The notes under the pieces are model-generated. The model was not told where the DNA came from, made no database searches, and saw only the letters and a list, made by a program, of their open reading frames with translations. A stretch of DNA of 64,000 bases from Homarus americanus (Eukaryota; Arthropoda; Malacostraca; Decapoda; Nephropidae), in the NCBI RefSeq assembly GCF_018991925.1, contig NW_024737042.1, positions 19,355,298-19,419,297 on the forward strand. The letters are read 5' to 3'. Both the position numbers and the translations under genes were made by a program. Positions 35,340 to 47,570 of this stretch are shown here, piece by piece (position 1 is the stretch's first letter; each line of letters begins with the position of its first letter).

Positions 35340-35775
35340 CAAATTTGATGTTCTGTGAGACCAAACTCACTAACGATATTGACCATTTGTATAACATCTT
35401 AATTATAATAGACACTGCATCACACGTCACGACACAGTGGTGGTGTCGCCCCTATATGTTGATATCACAAGTATAACACTTGTAAGAGATGACGAAAGGT
35501 TCAGGAGGAGTACATGGAGAGTGTTTTCATTGGAATTACGTAACGACACACGAAATATCCTAGTAGGAATAATCTACAGAAGATCTCACACTAATGTAAG
35601 GAATTTTCTTGATAAATTTTCGGAGCTTATCTCTCATCATAAGTTCCAAGAGGAAAGACTGCTACATTACAGGAGATTTCAACTTTGGGATCTATTAAAA
35701 ATCAGAAACCGACACCTCAGTATTAGACCTTCTAAGTACCTGTCATTCTTCAACACTATAAATCAAACCCACTAG
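35340..35775 (+). pseudogene. LINE-C endonuclease remnant
   Basis: FCETKLTNDIDHLYN (35,352-35,396, frame-broken) resembles the catalytic-Glu block. The 112-codon frame 35,437-35,775 has VVSPLYVDI, NILVGIIYRRSHTNVRNFLD and KFSELISHHKF, the GVVYRPPNTN-like and downstream helix region of jockey/CR1-type endonucleases. The expected GDFN block is degraded to HYRRFQLWDLLKI, so the catalytic Asp/Asn are gone. Confidence 0.72.
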
Positions 35776-36848
35776 AGTAACTGCTCACCTCTGCCACTGT
35801 GATAGGTCAGTATCTGGACTAGCAACACTTAACAACCTCGCAAGTGGAATTATTTATAACAATATCTCAGATCACTTCCCCAGTTTTTGCCATGAATGTT
35901 TCACAAGACCTGAGGCCTAGTAAAGTCTCAATTCAATACAGAGACTACTGCCGACAACATGCTCCTTTTGAAAAACAACCTAATGAATGCTAATCTGGGA
36001 TCTTGTCTATGCTCTCCAACAAACTCCTAACGAACAGCTGTAACTTCTCTTACATTCAATGCCTGCTTTGATAAATGCTTCGCTCAAGAATAAGTCATGC
36101 GAAAACTGTAACCATTTCCAAAACCCTATATCATAGTTTAAAATTAGATAATTTATAAAGCGAAAAACAAACTCCAAAGGAAATTTGCAAAAGACTCCAT
36201 AATCTCGGTAATGCTTACCGAAGTATCAGGAAATAGAGTAACTCAAGCAGTTAGAAATGCCAGTCGTAACTATTATACAAATAAGCCCAGTTAGCATCAG
36301 GCGACAGTAAGAAAACCTGAATGTCATAAATTTATTCAGAACAGGAACACTCAGCCTTCGGGTCTCAACTAGCTTTTATGATAAACGATTCAGTTATAAC
36401 GACCTCTCCTGATTGCCACAACCACTTCAATGAATATTTTATTAATGTTGGCAAAAATCTTGCAGAGAGCATCCCCGATCACCATGAGGAATTTTAGAGC
36501 CTACCTGCAAAACAACAGACAGCAAAAATCAACTATTCTTATCCCCCGTCACAGCAGATGAATTATCAACATCATTAAATGTCCAAATATTTACAGCAGG
36601 CGAAGACAAACATACCAATGAGCATCATTAAGAAAGTGGCCCAATTTATTACCACTCAAGGTTCTTCTCATTTGTAACCTCCTTTCACTAGTAGGTTTTT
36701 CCTGATAAACTGAAAATTGCTTCAGTCCACCCGGCATATAAAAAATCTGGGGCAAAGGTCTCTTCAAGAATTACTGCCCTATATCAGTCCTCCTAGCCTT
36801 GAGTAAGATACCGAAAGCTAGTATGTAATAGACTAAATTCCTTCTGCA

Positions 36849-37364
36849 ATGCCAATAACATCTTTACAGACTCCCAGTTTGGATTTAGAGCTAGAAGGTC
36901 GACTGGAGAGTGCCTCTGCTATCCCTACTAATGACATCTTAAATTCCTTTGATGACAGTCGTTCACAGTCGGTATATGCTGACCTCTCTAAAGTTTTCGA
37001 TACTGTCGACCATACCATCCTCCTCAAAGCTTGAATATTACGGTTAGGGGTCCCTGTCCAACAGAATGCAGTATGTCTGCTATAATAACCACCAATCTGA
37101 CTCCCCTCGCCATCTTGTATGGAGTTCCCCAAGGTTCCATTCTCGTCCAGTACTGTTTATTGTACATAAATGACATAGTCCACGCCAGCTCACCATAACA
37201 TACAACTTATTTGCAGATGATAGTAATCTCTATGTCGCAACTCAGACCCATTCCGATGAGAACTATGAACACCGAATTAATCCAAAAGTCGGGAACTGGA
37301 TAATACGTAATAAACTTTGGCCTAAACCTGAGAAAACCCACTACACGATCTTTCACACAGAATA
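36849..37364 (+). pseudogene. LINE-C reverse transcriptase remnant
   Basis: Successive blocks occur in different frames: SQFGFRARRSTGECL (about 36,868), YADLSKVFDTVDHTILLKA (ends 37,031), YGVPQGSIL then YINDIV (about 37,118-37,180), and LFADDSNLYVATQTHSDENY (about 37,206). These are the RT motifs DLSKAFDxVDH, GVPQGS and FADD in the correct order. The catalytic aspartates are preserved but the frames are broken. Confidence 0.85.
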
Positions 37365-38469
37365 GATGAAAACTACATCCAGACTTGGACCCCCTGTACC
37401 TTGGTAATACAGTCCTCAAACGCGAACAAAATATACAGTTCTCGGAAAGATTAAGGATGAGAAACTAAACTGGAGAAACCGCTACACAAGCCATTCACAG
37501 TAAGTCAATAAACAGTGCGGTTTCATGTATCACACTCAACAGTTACCTACTCTCACGATAATGAAAGAAATTTATCATGATCTTGTTTGCCAACACCTGA
37601 TACACTGTCACACCATGGGGGCTCTGTTTTTTCAAAACACAACTTGCTACGCATAAAGAGAGTTGTATGGACAATGACCTAATTGAAAAACATTATCACA
37701 CAAACGAAAAAAATTTGCTATATTGAAATTTTAAATTCGAGGATATTAACACTTACTGCTGTGCCCCTCTATTCTACAAATCTATGAATCACTTGCTTGA
37801 CAATAATTATTTCCAGTTCCGGGAATAATCAGAGATACAAACTTAAGTTAACTCAGAGCTACTAAGACCAATTCCCACATGGCTACTCTCAGTCTCCAGA
37901 CTCCTCCAAAATATCATGGTGTGAAGGTGTGGAACAACTTTACCTACACATCTGAGCAAAGACTACGCTCCTTCCTTTAAAATCATCATCTCTTGAAAAA
38001 ATATCTATTGTCGAAGTATTACTTTTTGTAACACTTACTATATTTTACAGTACTCTGGGCTTTTTATTAAATTATCAAAACCGTTTTATCGGAAATTATC
38101 ATGTAAATAAATAAGTAATTACCTTTGCAATAAACATAATTGCCAACTAGACATAATCCTGACAGCTCTGTCTTCCTGTTCAACCTTATTACTGTACAAC
38201 CTGGTAGTAGTGCTCCCCCATTATACTTATGTTTTTCAATTCCACTGTAATTTATATGTATATGTGTATGTGTATGTATGTGTGTGTATATGTATATATA
38301 TGTAAATATGTATGTATATATATGTATATATATGTGTATATGTATGTATAAATAAATAAATACAAATAAAAAATAATAAATATTAAAATAAATAATATTG
38401 AAGTGATAACCGTGGTAACATTATGTGATGTTCTTATTACCACCATGCTATTCAATTCAAATAACCCTT

Positions 38470-39047
38470 TAAACCAAACACCCTATCACCCTAGGTAGAT
38501 ACACACCCCATCACCCCTGTAACCAAATACCCCATCACCCTAAGTAGATAAACACCCCATCACCCCTGTAGCCAAACACCCTCTCATCCCAGTAACTAAA
38601 CACCCTATCACCCTAAGCAGATAAACATCCCATCACCCCTGTAACCAATCACCCTCACCCTATGTAGATAAACACCCTATCACCCCTGTAACCAAACACC
38701 CTATCACCCTATGTAGATAAACACCCTATCACCCCTGTAACCAAACACCCTATCACCCTATGTAGATAAACACCGTATCACCCCTGTAGCCAAACACCCC
38801 TTCACCCCTGTAACCAAACACCCTATTACCCAATGTAGATAAACACACCATCTCCCCTGTAACCAAACACCCTATCACCCTATGTAAATAAACACCCCAT
38901 CACACCTGTAACCAAACGCCCTATCACCCTATGTAGATAAACACCCCATCACCACTGCAGTAAAACATCCCATTACGCCATGTAGCCATACACTCCATCA
39001 CCCCATCTAGCCAAACATCTCATCACCCCTGTAGCCCACACCCCATC
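38470..39047 (+). repeat. 24-bp satellite, block 2
   Basis: Same family as block 1. About half the units are the TATGTAGATAAACACC variant, alternating with CTGTAACCAAACACC units. This local mixture differs from blocks 1 and 3. Confidence 0.93.
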
Positions 39048-39054
39048 TTCCTAC

Positions 39055-39240
39055 CAGACAATTATATAAAGAGGTGAAGGTGATAAGACTACTTCAAAAA
39101 CCGAGGTCGATAGCTTTGTTGATGATTAAATTGTGGTCGACTAGATTAAATGCCTTAGTGAAGTCAATGAAGGCGACATCTACAAACGTTTTTCGTTTCT
39201 CCAGATGGCGGTATATGTAGTCGAGAAAGCTGACAGGATT
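39055..39240 (-). pseudogene. LINE-D inverted RT segment
   Basis: The minus strand reads ILSAFLDYIYRHLEKRKTF then VDVAFIDFTKAFNLVDHNLI. This is RT motif A (DFTKAFDxVDH, here N for the second D), which belongs upstream of the plus-strand part that follows. Confidence 0.75.
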
Positions 39241-39241
39241 G

Positions 39242-39911
39242 ACTGAATAGTCTCCAAAACTGGGCCACCAACAACCACGTCACCATCAACCATACCAAGA
39301 CCATGGTTATGCACATCAACCTCTCCTCCGACGTTGTCCCACCCGCTTCCATTAATTTAGGTCCCAACACTCCAGGTTGTAGATTCCACTAAGCTCCTCG
39401 GCGTCACCATTGACATCAAACTAAATTGGAAACCACACGTCAGTGAAGTTGTCAAATCCTCCAGTTTCCGTCTCCACCTCCTCCGCCGACTCAAGTCCCT
39501 CGGAGTTCCTGGACCCGAGCTCCTCAATGTTTACTCAACATTCATACTTCCCAAGTTCACCTATGCTTCACCTACCTGGTCTTCCTCCCTAAATGCCACA
39601 CAACGTAAACACCTTGAAAAAGTGCAAAAGAGGGCATGCAAGATTATTCTTCCCCTTTTCTACTCCACAGATCAAGAAGCGCTCAACACACTGACCCTCT
39701 TGGCTCTCACTGACCATCACCACAACGTCATCTGCAAGTTTGGTGAGAAGCTTCTGCACCATCCTTTACACCGGCTCCTACTACCACCTGAGATCCCTCG
39801 CCCGAGAATTGCTTTCAGACACCACAATCGCATCCAGCCCATACGAGCACGAACTGATCGCTATAAGAACAGCCCAGTCCTAACCATTGTAAAAATTATC
39901 AATAACTTGTA
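39242..39911 (+). pseudogene. LINE-D RT C-terminal part
   Basis: Begins LNSLQNWATNNHVTINHTKT, the segment just after the YADD box, continues with KLLGVTIDIKLNWKPHVSEV (after one frameshift near 39,370) and LPKFTYASPTWSSSLNATQR, then ends with a 96-codon frame (39,622-39,911) starting MQKRACKIILPLFYSTDQEA. One frameshift separates otherwise long open stretches, so it is younger-looking than LINE-C. Confidence 0.82.
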
Positions 39912-40130
39912 ATCAACCAGTGAATTCACTCCCAGTCAATCATACTTTTTGCACTGTCACTATGTTGAAATGCCCTGTAATTTGAGCTTCTCCCCACCTA
40001 GTTATTATATATCATATTTGTATCACTTATGTTACTTGTATATTATTTGTAAATCAAGAGACCCATTCCCCAATTATACAACTGTATATTTTCAGCCTTC
40101 CGGCTGCCATGCTCTTTCAATAAATTATTA

Positions 40131-40190
<60 letters not shown>

Positions 40191-40192
<2 letters not shown>

Positions 40193-40690
40193 AGTTGTGA
40201 CAAAGGACATCGATATTGTGTGTCTGCAGAAGTGTCACACTTAATGGTAAGCCCAATTATGTGTATCATGATCCTAGTTCTGCTCACACATGTTTGATGT
40301 ATATTTAACAAGTCACCACCGCATGTACCTCTTGAATCCAAAAAGACTACCAACTTTCAGTACCATGGGATCACTATCCACTTGGGTAATTCCACATTCA
40401 ACGTGTTAAACGCCTACGCTCCCTCAGATCAGCTTCAATACACATATCTCCCTGACTTTATACACATTGAACCCACTGTCCTAATTGGTGAACTGAATAC
40501 TACAAACAAGAAATAAGGTGACTCCACCACTAAACAACCAATGGTAGGAGACTTATCTCACTTCTCAACGCATAAGAAGATGCTCTAATTATAGGTAATA
40601 ATGAACAAACACACATCTATGTCTGATCACAACCCAATCCACGAACATGAAAGCCATTTCATAGACTTCATCCATGACTGGTAACAGGAT
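40191..40690 (+). pseudogene. LINE-E endonuclease remnant
   Basis: DIDIVCLQKCHT at about 40,209 corresponds to the IxCLQET block (Glu lost). Then QYHGITIHLGNSTFNVLNAY and APSDQLQYTYLPDFIHIEP lead to VLIGELN, the usual GDFN block with D changed to E. Both catalytic signatures are damaged. Confidence 0.75.
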
Positions 40691-41599
40691 TATAAGCTAG
40701 ACAACTACCAAAGTCTCCATGATGATCTGTGGATGAGACTTATACATTCTTCACCAACAATGCCTCCAGCCAAAAAAAATGGAGAAAACGTTGTCAGCAT
40801 CATGGGAACTGGCAACAGCAGTTAACTATAATGAACCCAAACTGAAAAAAAAAAAAAAACTCCCAGGGGCCAGAGTCGGTAGGGTGGAGTGAGGGCTACA
40901 GACAAATTAAAATACCTCAAAATGCTACAATTGCTTATCAGGCTACCTTGCTGCCGCCGAGAACGTGTAAACGAACAGACAAAATGCACCAAAACATGTC
41001 CTTGACCTGAACAAGCCGCTTCCCTCAGAAAAGCCTGGAAGATATAAACACAATCGTAAGTAAAAACAGTAGACACGTCTCCTCAAACCCGCTGCAAAAA
41101 TCAAGATGAGCTAATAACAAGTGGGCTCATGTCTCTGCTTCGTGACGCATGTTGCCAACTAGGGCTCAGGGAGCTCCTTGATGCAGAAGTCTGAAGTAAT
41201 CATTAACTTTATGAAGGGCAAACCTTTGATGAGTTTGATATTCCATATACTGAGTGGGGTGTGCCGCCCTCTCATAGAGGTAGGTTTACTGCCTATGGAG
41301 GACAGAGTCACCCTATTAGTGAACTAATAAACGTGTGCAGGGTAATGCATTATTTTCATTATACAATACGATTTCACCGAGCCTTGCCCATCATGGACCA
41401 ACAGTATTGTTGTACCAAACCGAAACCTCTGGTCTTTTCGTCTCATATCCTGCCAACTTCTGCCCATCTCTTGACCATTGAGGAGGATAGTTCTTGCTTG
41501 AATTCTTTATAGAATCAGAACACATGTCTCTAGCAAGTGGCTTGCCCATGGTAATGGTGTACATAATTCATCACCATATTCCCTAACTGTGCATGGGGA

Positions 41600-42360
41600 T
41601 GAAAGACACGAATACATCGCATTTCTTGACCTAAAAGCTGCATTTAATGTTGTAATAGGCAACATATTTTACGAACTGGCCAAAATGAATATAGGGTCGT
41701 CTATTTGCACTGCATAGTGGTTTACCTAACCAACTAGAGGCTGCTACTGTTTCATAGTTTAAAAGAGTGAAGTTAAGATATACTGACAGCACCCCTCAAG
41801 GTGGAGTACTTAGTCCTAATTTGTTCCAATGTTCTTATGAATGCATTATTAAGGTCAATACCAAAAAGACAACCCCAATTACTCTCAATCAGCTATGATG
41901 ATGGTATTCCTATAAATACTAAAACTCATGTCGTGAAATGCAAACCACCCTGAACCATGTATACTGTATAGTCTGTGAGAATCTCCACTGAGAAAACTAA
42001 GGTGTTCAACAAACAAGCTGGTAACCTGTGCCCGAGCCGCCAAGTTCAGGATGAGTAACAACACTATTGACTATGTCTCTTCTTTTAAATATCTTGGTGT
42101 CTCCGTTCTTGAACATTGCCTGCCATACAACAGCTAACCCGCCAATGTATTGACAGACTGAAACCTCTTAGAGTGTAGCAGGATACAGCCCATTGTGGTA
42201 CTAATATTAGAACTATTTTAAACAATAACCTGGGCTATATAAGATCTCTGACAGATTACCATGCACCCAGCCCTGGTCCTTCGTGACAGGAAGGCATTGA
42301 CAAATGAAAAAATTCAAAATAAAACCCTCAGAATTATCCTTGGGCCTTCGCAAGCCTAAA
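41600..42360 (+). pseudogene. LINE-E reverse transcriptase remnant
   Basis: IAFLDLKAAFNVV (about 41,609-41,650) is RT motif A with the second Asp lost. STPQGGVLSPNLFQ (about 41,787-41,830) is the GG-VLSP block. YDDG at about 41,895 may be the catalytic box. VSSFKYLGVSVLEHCLPYN (about 42,070-42,130) and KNKTLRIILG (about 42,315) are downstream landmarks. Confidence 0.78.
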
Positions 42361-42543
42361 ATTACTTAATACAAGGAAACAACTAGGTACACCCAGTGTT
42401 AAAGATAGAATAATTTTAATTACCTCGCCTTGGCTAGCTAGAACTTTGCTTGGTGATCCTGATAACATTGTTTCGCCAAAATTACCTCGTCGCAAACCCT
42501 TGGGACTGGCGAATCTAAATGAACCCAAACTACAGCTAAACAC

Positions 42544-43287
42544 ATGAAGAGGTTTGGACTAGACCATCTGTACAAAGTTGAGACACAACAGCACTTCCTA
42601 CCACCCTGGCGGACAATTCCCTTCGGTATTACAATACCGACATGTCCGCCTAAAAGATTAATTATACAAAGTATTTATCTCCAACACAATACCAAAGTGA
42701 GAGCTTTTGGACACATACACACTCTACAGACTGATGATAATATCACACAGACCATCAACACTAATGGATCTCTTAACACCGCCTGTGGGAGGGCTGGAAG
42801 TGCTATCGTTGCGACTCAACCTAACGGAAATACAATTGAAAAAAGAGTTAGAATTAACATCTGGGCACCCACTCTACAAACTGAATTAGTTGCCAAACTC
42901 ACAGCTCTTAAATTCATTGAAACCACTGTCATTGACAGTCTCTCATCACTGATTCTCTATCCTCACTTCTTGCCCTTGACACCTTGAACTTAAGCTGTCA
43001 AAGCGTTTGTCTCTGAAGCCAGACACAAATATGCGTACCTTGTTGACCGGGATGTCAAGGTCAAACTGTTGTGGATCCCCTCTCACATAGGTATCAAAGA
43101 ACATGACGGAGTTGATGCCCTCGCCAAACTCGCGTCTAACAAAGCCATTAATGAATACAATCTGGGACTGTCAAAAAGAATTCTTAAAACTATAATTAGG
43201 AATGAACCTATTGGTAAATTCGACGCAAGAAGACAAGTGCAAACAGGTGCTAGTCACTCTGGCAGTATTTCCATCGAGCAGATGTGA
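42544..43287 (+). pseudogene. LINE-E RNase H domain
   Basis: The 147-codon frame 42,544-42,987 contains TINTNGSLNTACGRAGSAIV, where the first catalytic Asp of the TDGS motif is Asn, and TLQTELVAKLTALKFIETT with the conserved Glu. After a frame change, LLWIPSHIGIKEHDGVDALA (43,060-43,125) gives the WxPSHxGIxGNExAD-like C-terminal motif, followed by KLASNKAINEYNLGLS. This is a clear but inactive retroelement RNase H. Confidence 0.85.
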
Positions 43288-43810
43288 ACAAGACTAAATG
43301 TAATGTGTGTGGCCAGATATGGCCACACACTCGAACAATACGTCCTCTATTATGTGAAGATGGAACCTTTTAGGGAGAGGTTCAAGCACACTGTGTGTGA
43401 AATGGCATAACACTTTATCAGTAATGACAAGATATCTGACATATTAAGATTGTATCCACTCTTTTGAATTAGTAGCTATATCAGTTCCCATGTATAGAAC
43501 CAAACACACAATGTATTGAATACCTCGCACGCAAATGGGAATACCAAAGTGTTCGGCCAGACATACTGCCCCACACTCCACTACTCACGCAGTTGCGAAT
43601 AAGTTACACCCTTTGTACAGAACTAAGCAAAGAATATATATGAACTACTCTGTAACATTCAATACCATAATATCCTGACCACGGGGGTTAGTTATACGGA
43701 TCCTTTGTGAACTCTAGTCGGTAATCCTTATGCGTTACCTCTCACAGGATGAGTATGAGGTGTACAATAAACTAGCCTCTGCAGATGGCAAAATTAAAAA
43801 AAAAACTAAC

Positions 43811-44640
43811 TATGTAGCCAAACGCCCCATCACCCCTGTAACCAAACACCTATCATCCTAGGTAGCCAAATCCCCATCACCCATGTAACGAAACACGCCA
43901 TCCACCCTGTAGCTAAACACCCCATCACCCCTGTAGCCAAACAACCATCACCCCAGTAACCAAACACTCTATTACCCTTGTAGCTAAACACCCCATCACT
44001 TCATCTAGCCAAACAACCATCACCCCAGTAGCCAAACACCCCATCACCCCTGTAGCCAAACACCCTATCACCCAATCTAGCCAAACACCCCATCACCCCA
44101 TCTAACCAAAAAAACCATCACTCTGTAGCCAAACGCCCCATCACCGTGTGTAAACACCAAATCACCCCTTTGCTTTACCCCATCACACCCCGTAATAAAC
44201 ACCTCTCATCACCCCTGTAGCCAAACACCCATCACCCGTATTGACACCCATCACCCTAGCAGCCAAACACCCCATCACCCCATCTAGCTAAACACTCTAT
44301 TATTCCATCAAACCAAACACCTCATCACCCCTAGCCAAACATCCCATTATTCCTTCTAGCCAAACACCACAACACCCCATCTCGCCAAACACCCCATCAT
44401 CCCATCAAACCAAACACCCTATCATCCCTCGCCAAACACCCCGGTATTTCATCTAGCCAAACACCCCCTAACCCCATCTAGCCAAAAAACCCATCACCCC
44501 ATCTAGCCAAACACCCCATCACCCCATCCAGCCAAACACCCTATTATTCCATGAAACCAAACACCCCATCAAGCGAAACATACCAGAATCACATCTAGCC
44601 AAACACTCCATCACCCCATCTAGCCAAACACCCATCAACC
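43811..44640 (+). repeat. 24-bp satellite, block 3
   Basis: Same unit family. Rightwards it becomes dominated by the CATCTAGCCAAACACCCCAT form rather than CTGTAGCC, showing a local subfamily at this edge of the array. Confidence 0.93.
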
Positions 44641-45200
44641 CTCCCTAAATAACAAATTATTATCATATATTTATCTATGATAAAGACAGTCTGTAAACTT
44701 TAAAATGGAGGCCTATGGTCGCCAGCCCTCAGACGTCGGGAAAGAACTTTGATTGTTTCCTGTAGAACAAGGCCTATTGTTTCTTACTATCTCTTATTCT
44801 TTGTGTCCCCTTGATTATCGTCATCTTTTGTTTTTGCTTCTTCTTTGTAGTTTCTCCTTTTCAGTGTCTCTTCTGGGAGTTTTTTTCTTTAATGTAAATC
44901 TTCCTTGTTGTCACTCTTGTTGTCTCCTTTGCCTTATTCTCCCCGTTTCTCTGTCTTTCCTCCTTTTTGTCTCCTCTATTTATTGTTCCATACATGAATC
45001 CGTCCTGATCTAATAAAAGAAAATCCCAGATAAAGCATTGGATAGAGCAGAATAAACTTCTTTTATTTCATAAATACAAGAAAACAAAAGTTCAAATATT
45101 GAGTTCAGATACAGGTATTACCCAGCGCACCAACACTATAGCCCTCAAGAGTGGTTTAAATAATTTATATTTACAAGTGTAGTCAGAATATATCTTTACA

Positions 45201-45203
<3 letters not shown>
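44641..45203. other. Unannotated spacer
   Basis: Ordinary AT-rich then CT-rich sequence. The 86-aa frame 44,753-45,013 is Leu/Ser/Phe-rich with no recognised domain. Confidence 0.4.

Positions 45204-45240
<37 letters not shown>
45204..45240 (+). repeat. (AC)n microsatellite
   Basis: About 18 CA units. Confidence 0.96.
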
Positions 45241-45244
<4 letters not shown>

Positions 45245-45536
45245 AAATTGTTTTTCGTTTTCGTGTTGAAGGCAGTGCATGACCAACTGTTAGAAAGTGC
45301 CCTCGTCCTAAACACATCGAGGAGAAAACACTGCAGAACTGAGGTAAAAATATTTCTGTGAGCTGTAAAGAATGTTCCTGGGTGTTGGTGGAGGCTGGCA
45401 GTGGGTCAGGTGAGGGCGTGACCACTGGCAGCGCATCTTTGTGAGGGCGGGGTAGACCGACACTCACTCACACACTGGGCGGACCGCCGGGTCATTCATC
45501 TACTGTGGGAGGGCCGGAAAGTGCTTCGTCTACTTT
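45241..45536. other. Unannotated spacer
   Basis: No recognised gene or repeat. Confidence 0.4.
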
Positions 45537-45618
45537 GGGTGTGGCAGGTGGTGCTTTATACTCTGCGGGTGTGGCAGGTGGTGCTTTATACTCTGCGGGT
45601 GTGGCAGGTGGTGCTTCC
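45537..45618 (+). repeat. 30-bp tandem repeat, nearly three copies
   Basis: GGGTGTGGCAGGTGGTGCTT followed by a TATACTCTGC tail, present twice in full and once in part with perfect identity. Looser copies (TGGTGCTTTGCC near 45,745) hint at an older array. The 82-aa frame across it is not supported as a gene. Confidence 0.9.
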
Positions 45619-45909
45619 AGATAGCGCTTCATCTGTTCTGGGCTGGTCAAATAGCACTTTATCTTTTTTGGGGACTGGTAAGCTTATATTTTTAAATACT
45701 ATCGATGTGTCAGCGGACGCCTTATGTGCTTTGGGTAGGCAAAATGGTGCTTTGCCAGTTGACGACTAAATTTCTTAAACCATAAATCGAATACATTTCA
45801 TTTATAACTTGAAACTCAAACTCAAATAAAGTTCGAAGGTGATGTATCAAATTGTTTGACAGATATTTCATATGTGTGAGCCAAACTACGACATATACAG
45901 TACACTAAG

Positions 45910-45944
<35 letters not shown>

Positions 45945-46930
45945 ACACACAAATGACACAATCTCAAAAAAAGTATATTTTTGGATGGTCCGAAGAATTT
46001 CAAAATGAACACTTTGACTTTTGTCTCTGTAAGGCTGTCAAAATCCCTCTGCCGTTTTGTCATATTGTCTCACACAGCTCATAAAGATACGTTTTGGAGC
46101 GTGTGTACATGACCATCGTTTTCCTAGCATTAGACACTTACACCTCCAATGCATGGAATGAAAAAAGTGCTTCTCATTATCCGCTAATCAGTAATTAACT
46201 ATACTTTGTACACTGTAAAAATAGAAACACTAAAGATTTGTTCCCTTTATTTGACTCCCAAATATCTTACGTATTTCGTTCTAAATCTAGAGCTTAGAGA
46301 AATCCCCTTTGTAGTCACGTGAGATAAAACATTAGTCCGCTTTAAAAATAAAAATATATAAAAAAAATGTTCATGGTAACTCTACAATTACGCGATATAG
46401 AATTACATGAATGATTTTGTTTTCAGAAATACAGTACACTAAAATCAGGCACACCGATAAAAGAGTATTTCCTATATACTGAAGCTTCAAACAGTCTTAA
46501 TATTTATACCTCGGGGTGAAAGAACCCTGAACAGTCTACCTGGAGGCCCTGAGGCTAGATGTGTAAAGAGAATATATCTATACTTTATAAATATCTAATA
46601 TACTATAGGACTAGCCGTGCGTGTATCTGTTCTGGGCAGCCGAAACGGCACAATCGTTTTTTATCGAACTTGGTGGAAAAATCGCAAAAAAATCGTAGAG
46701 TGAAAAAACCTGGTCCCATGTCGATGGTTTCTTTAGAAAGGCATTAATTAACAATTTTATTTACGCTGGCAAAAGATGTCGCTGTACACTGTCTGCCGGG
46801 CGGACGATTGCAGTTATCGTACGGCTCCCTCCTCCTCCCCCCACTTTTTCTCTTAGCCTACTTTTTTTAATGTTGTTTGGATTAGTAAAGGATGGAAGAT
46901 GAGTAAATAGAAGAAAAAAAAAGAGGAAAC
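45619..46930. other. Unannotated spacer with (AC)n
   Basis: (AC)n at 45,911-45,940. The remainder is AT-rich with no recognised gene over about 1 kb. Confidence 0.45.
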
Positions 46931-47570
46931 AGAAAATAGTTAGAGATAACAGGTGGGGGGGGGAGGGAGTTGAGTTTCATCATGCGTCTGGATGCGCAGT
47001 TTCAACGTTACCAGAGCATGGGAAAGGAGACGAGATAAAACGATAATAACAGGAATGCATGGCGAAGATAGAAAGGGAGAAGAGAAGGAGAAGAAACATT
47101 ATTATCCTCAAGAGGCAAGGGAGGAATGGAGATAGGAGCGAGAGATAGTGAGAGGTGGAGGTATGAATGGAGGGATGTGTCTTTTAAGGTTCCGAGAACA
47201 CCATATTAAAATCACCTATTTAATAAGGAAGAAAAAGTGCTAAATATGATGAGTAGTGTAATGGAGAGATATAGAAATTTATAAATAAAGATAGAGATAG
47301 TACGGATAAAAATGGAAATAGAGAGAAGCGGACAAACAAAAGACATAATACAGACAGATTCAAGGACACACAGAAAGACAGACAGATAGACAGACTTATG
47401 AAAGACAAAGACAACAGACACATACATACAGACAGACAGACATGACTAAACAGGGTGAAACCAGACAGTGAAACAGACAGGTGGTTGACAAAAATAGACA
47501 GATTCATGCATGCACAAATAGACAATATGGCAACTAACATGACAGACAGACAGACAGACAGCTGACTGAC
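46931..47570. repeat. G-rich, GA-rich and (GACA)-rich low-complexity region
   Basis: G-runs near 46,950, AGAAGG-rich sequence to about 47,170, then dispersed GACA/GATA units with clean runs near 47,376-47,396, 47,427-47,443 and 47,540-47,562. Minus-strand Ser/Leu/Val frames are artefacts of GACA periodicity. Confidence 0.75.

Larger units (their letters stand above)
34751..38469 (+). mobile_element. LINE-C, CR1/L2-like non-LTR retrotransposon, degenerate
   Basis: Plus-strand LINE splitting the 24-bp satellite. Endonuclease remnants lie at 35.3-35.8 kb and RT remnants at 36.85-37.4 kb. A C-terminal region follows near 37.9 kb with the GVKVWNNF block that usually precedes the end of CR1/L2-type proteins. 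The 3' side has (ATGT)n and AAATA-rich sequence (38,249-38,400). There are many stops and frameshifts. The exact 3' end is uncertain between 38,345 and 38,469. Confidence 0.82.
39048..40190 (+). mobile_element. LINE-D 3' end with 5' inversion and (ATT)n tail
   Basis: 39,242-40,190 is the 3' end of a LINE on the plus strand: RT C-terminal part, stop at about 39,910, 3' UTR with AATAAATTATT, and an (ATT)n tail (40,126-40,190). The first ~190 bp (39,055-39,240) belong to the same protein type but read on the minus strand. Inverting the 5' end during integration (twin priming) explains this. Intervening RT sequence is lost. Confidence 0.8.
40191..43810 (+). mobile_element. LINE-E, I-group non-LTR retrotransposon with RNase H, degenerate
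   Basis: Starts inside an endonuclease domain, directly after the LINE-D tail, and runs through RT to an RNase H domain and an A-rich end (about 43,795-43,805). RNase H after RT is characteristic of the I/R1/LOA-type LINE group (established knowledge). There are numerous stops. It separates satellite blocks 2 and 3. Confidence 0.82.

Noticed and set aside
32380..44640. CRISPR-like array with regular 24-bp spacing
   Set aside because: There are no unique spacers between constant repeats, units are directly tandem and degenerate, and the DNA is eukaryotic.
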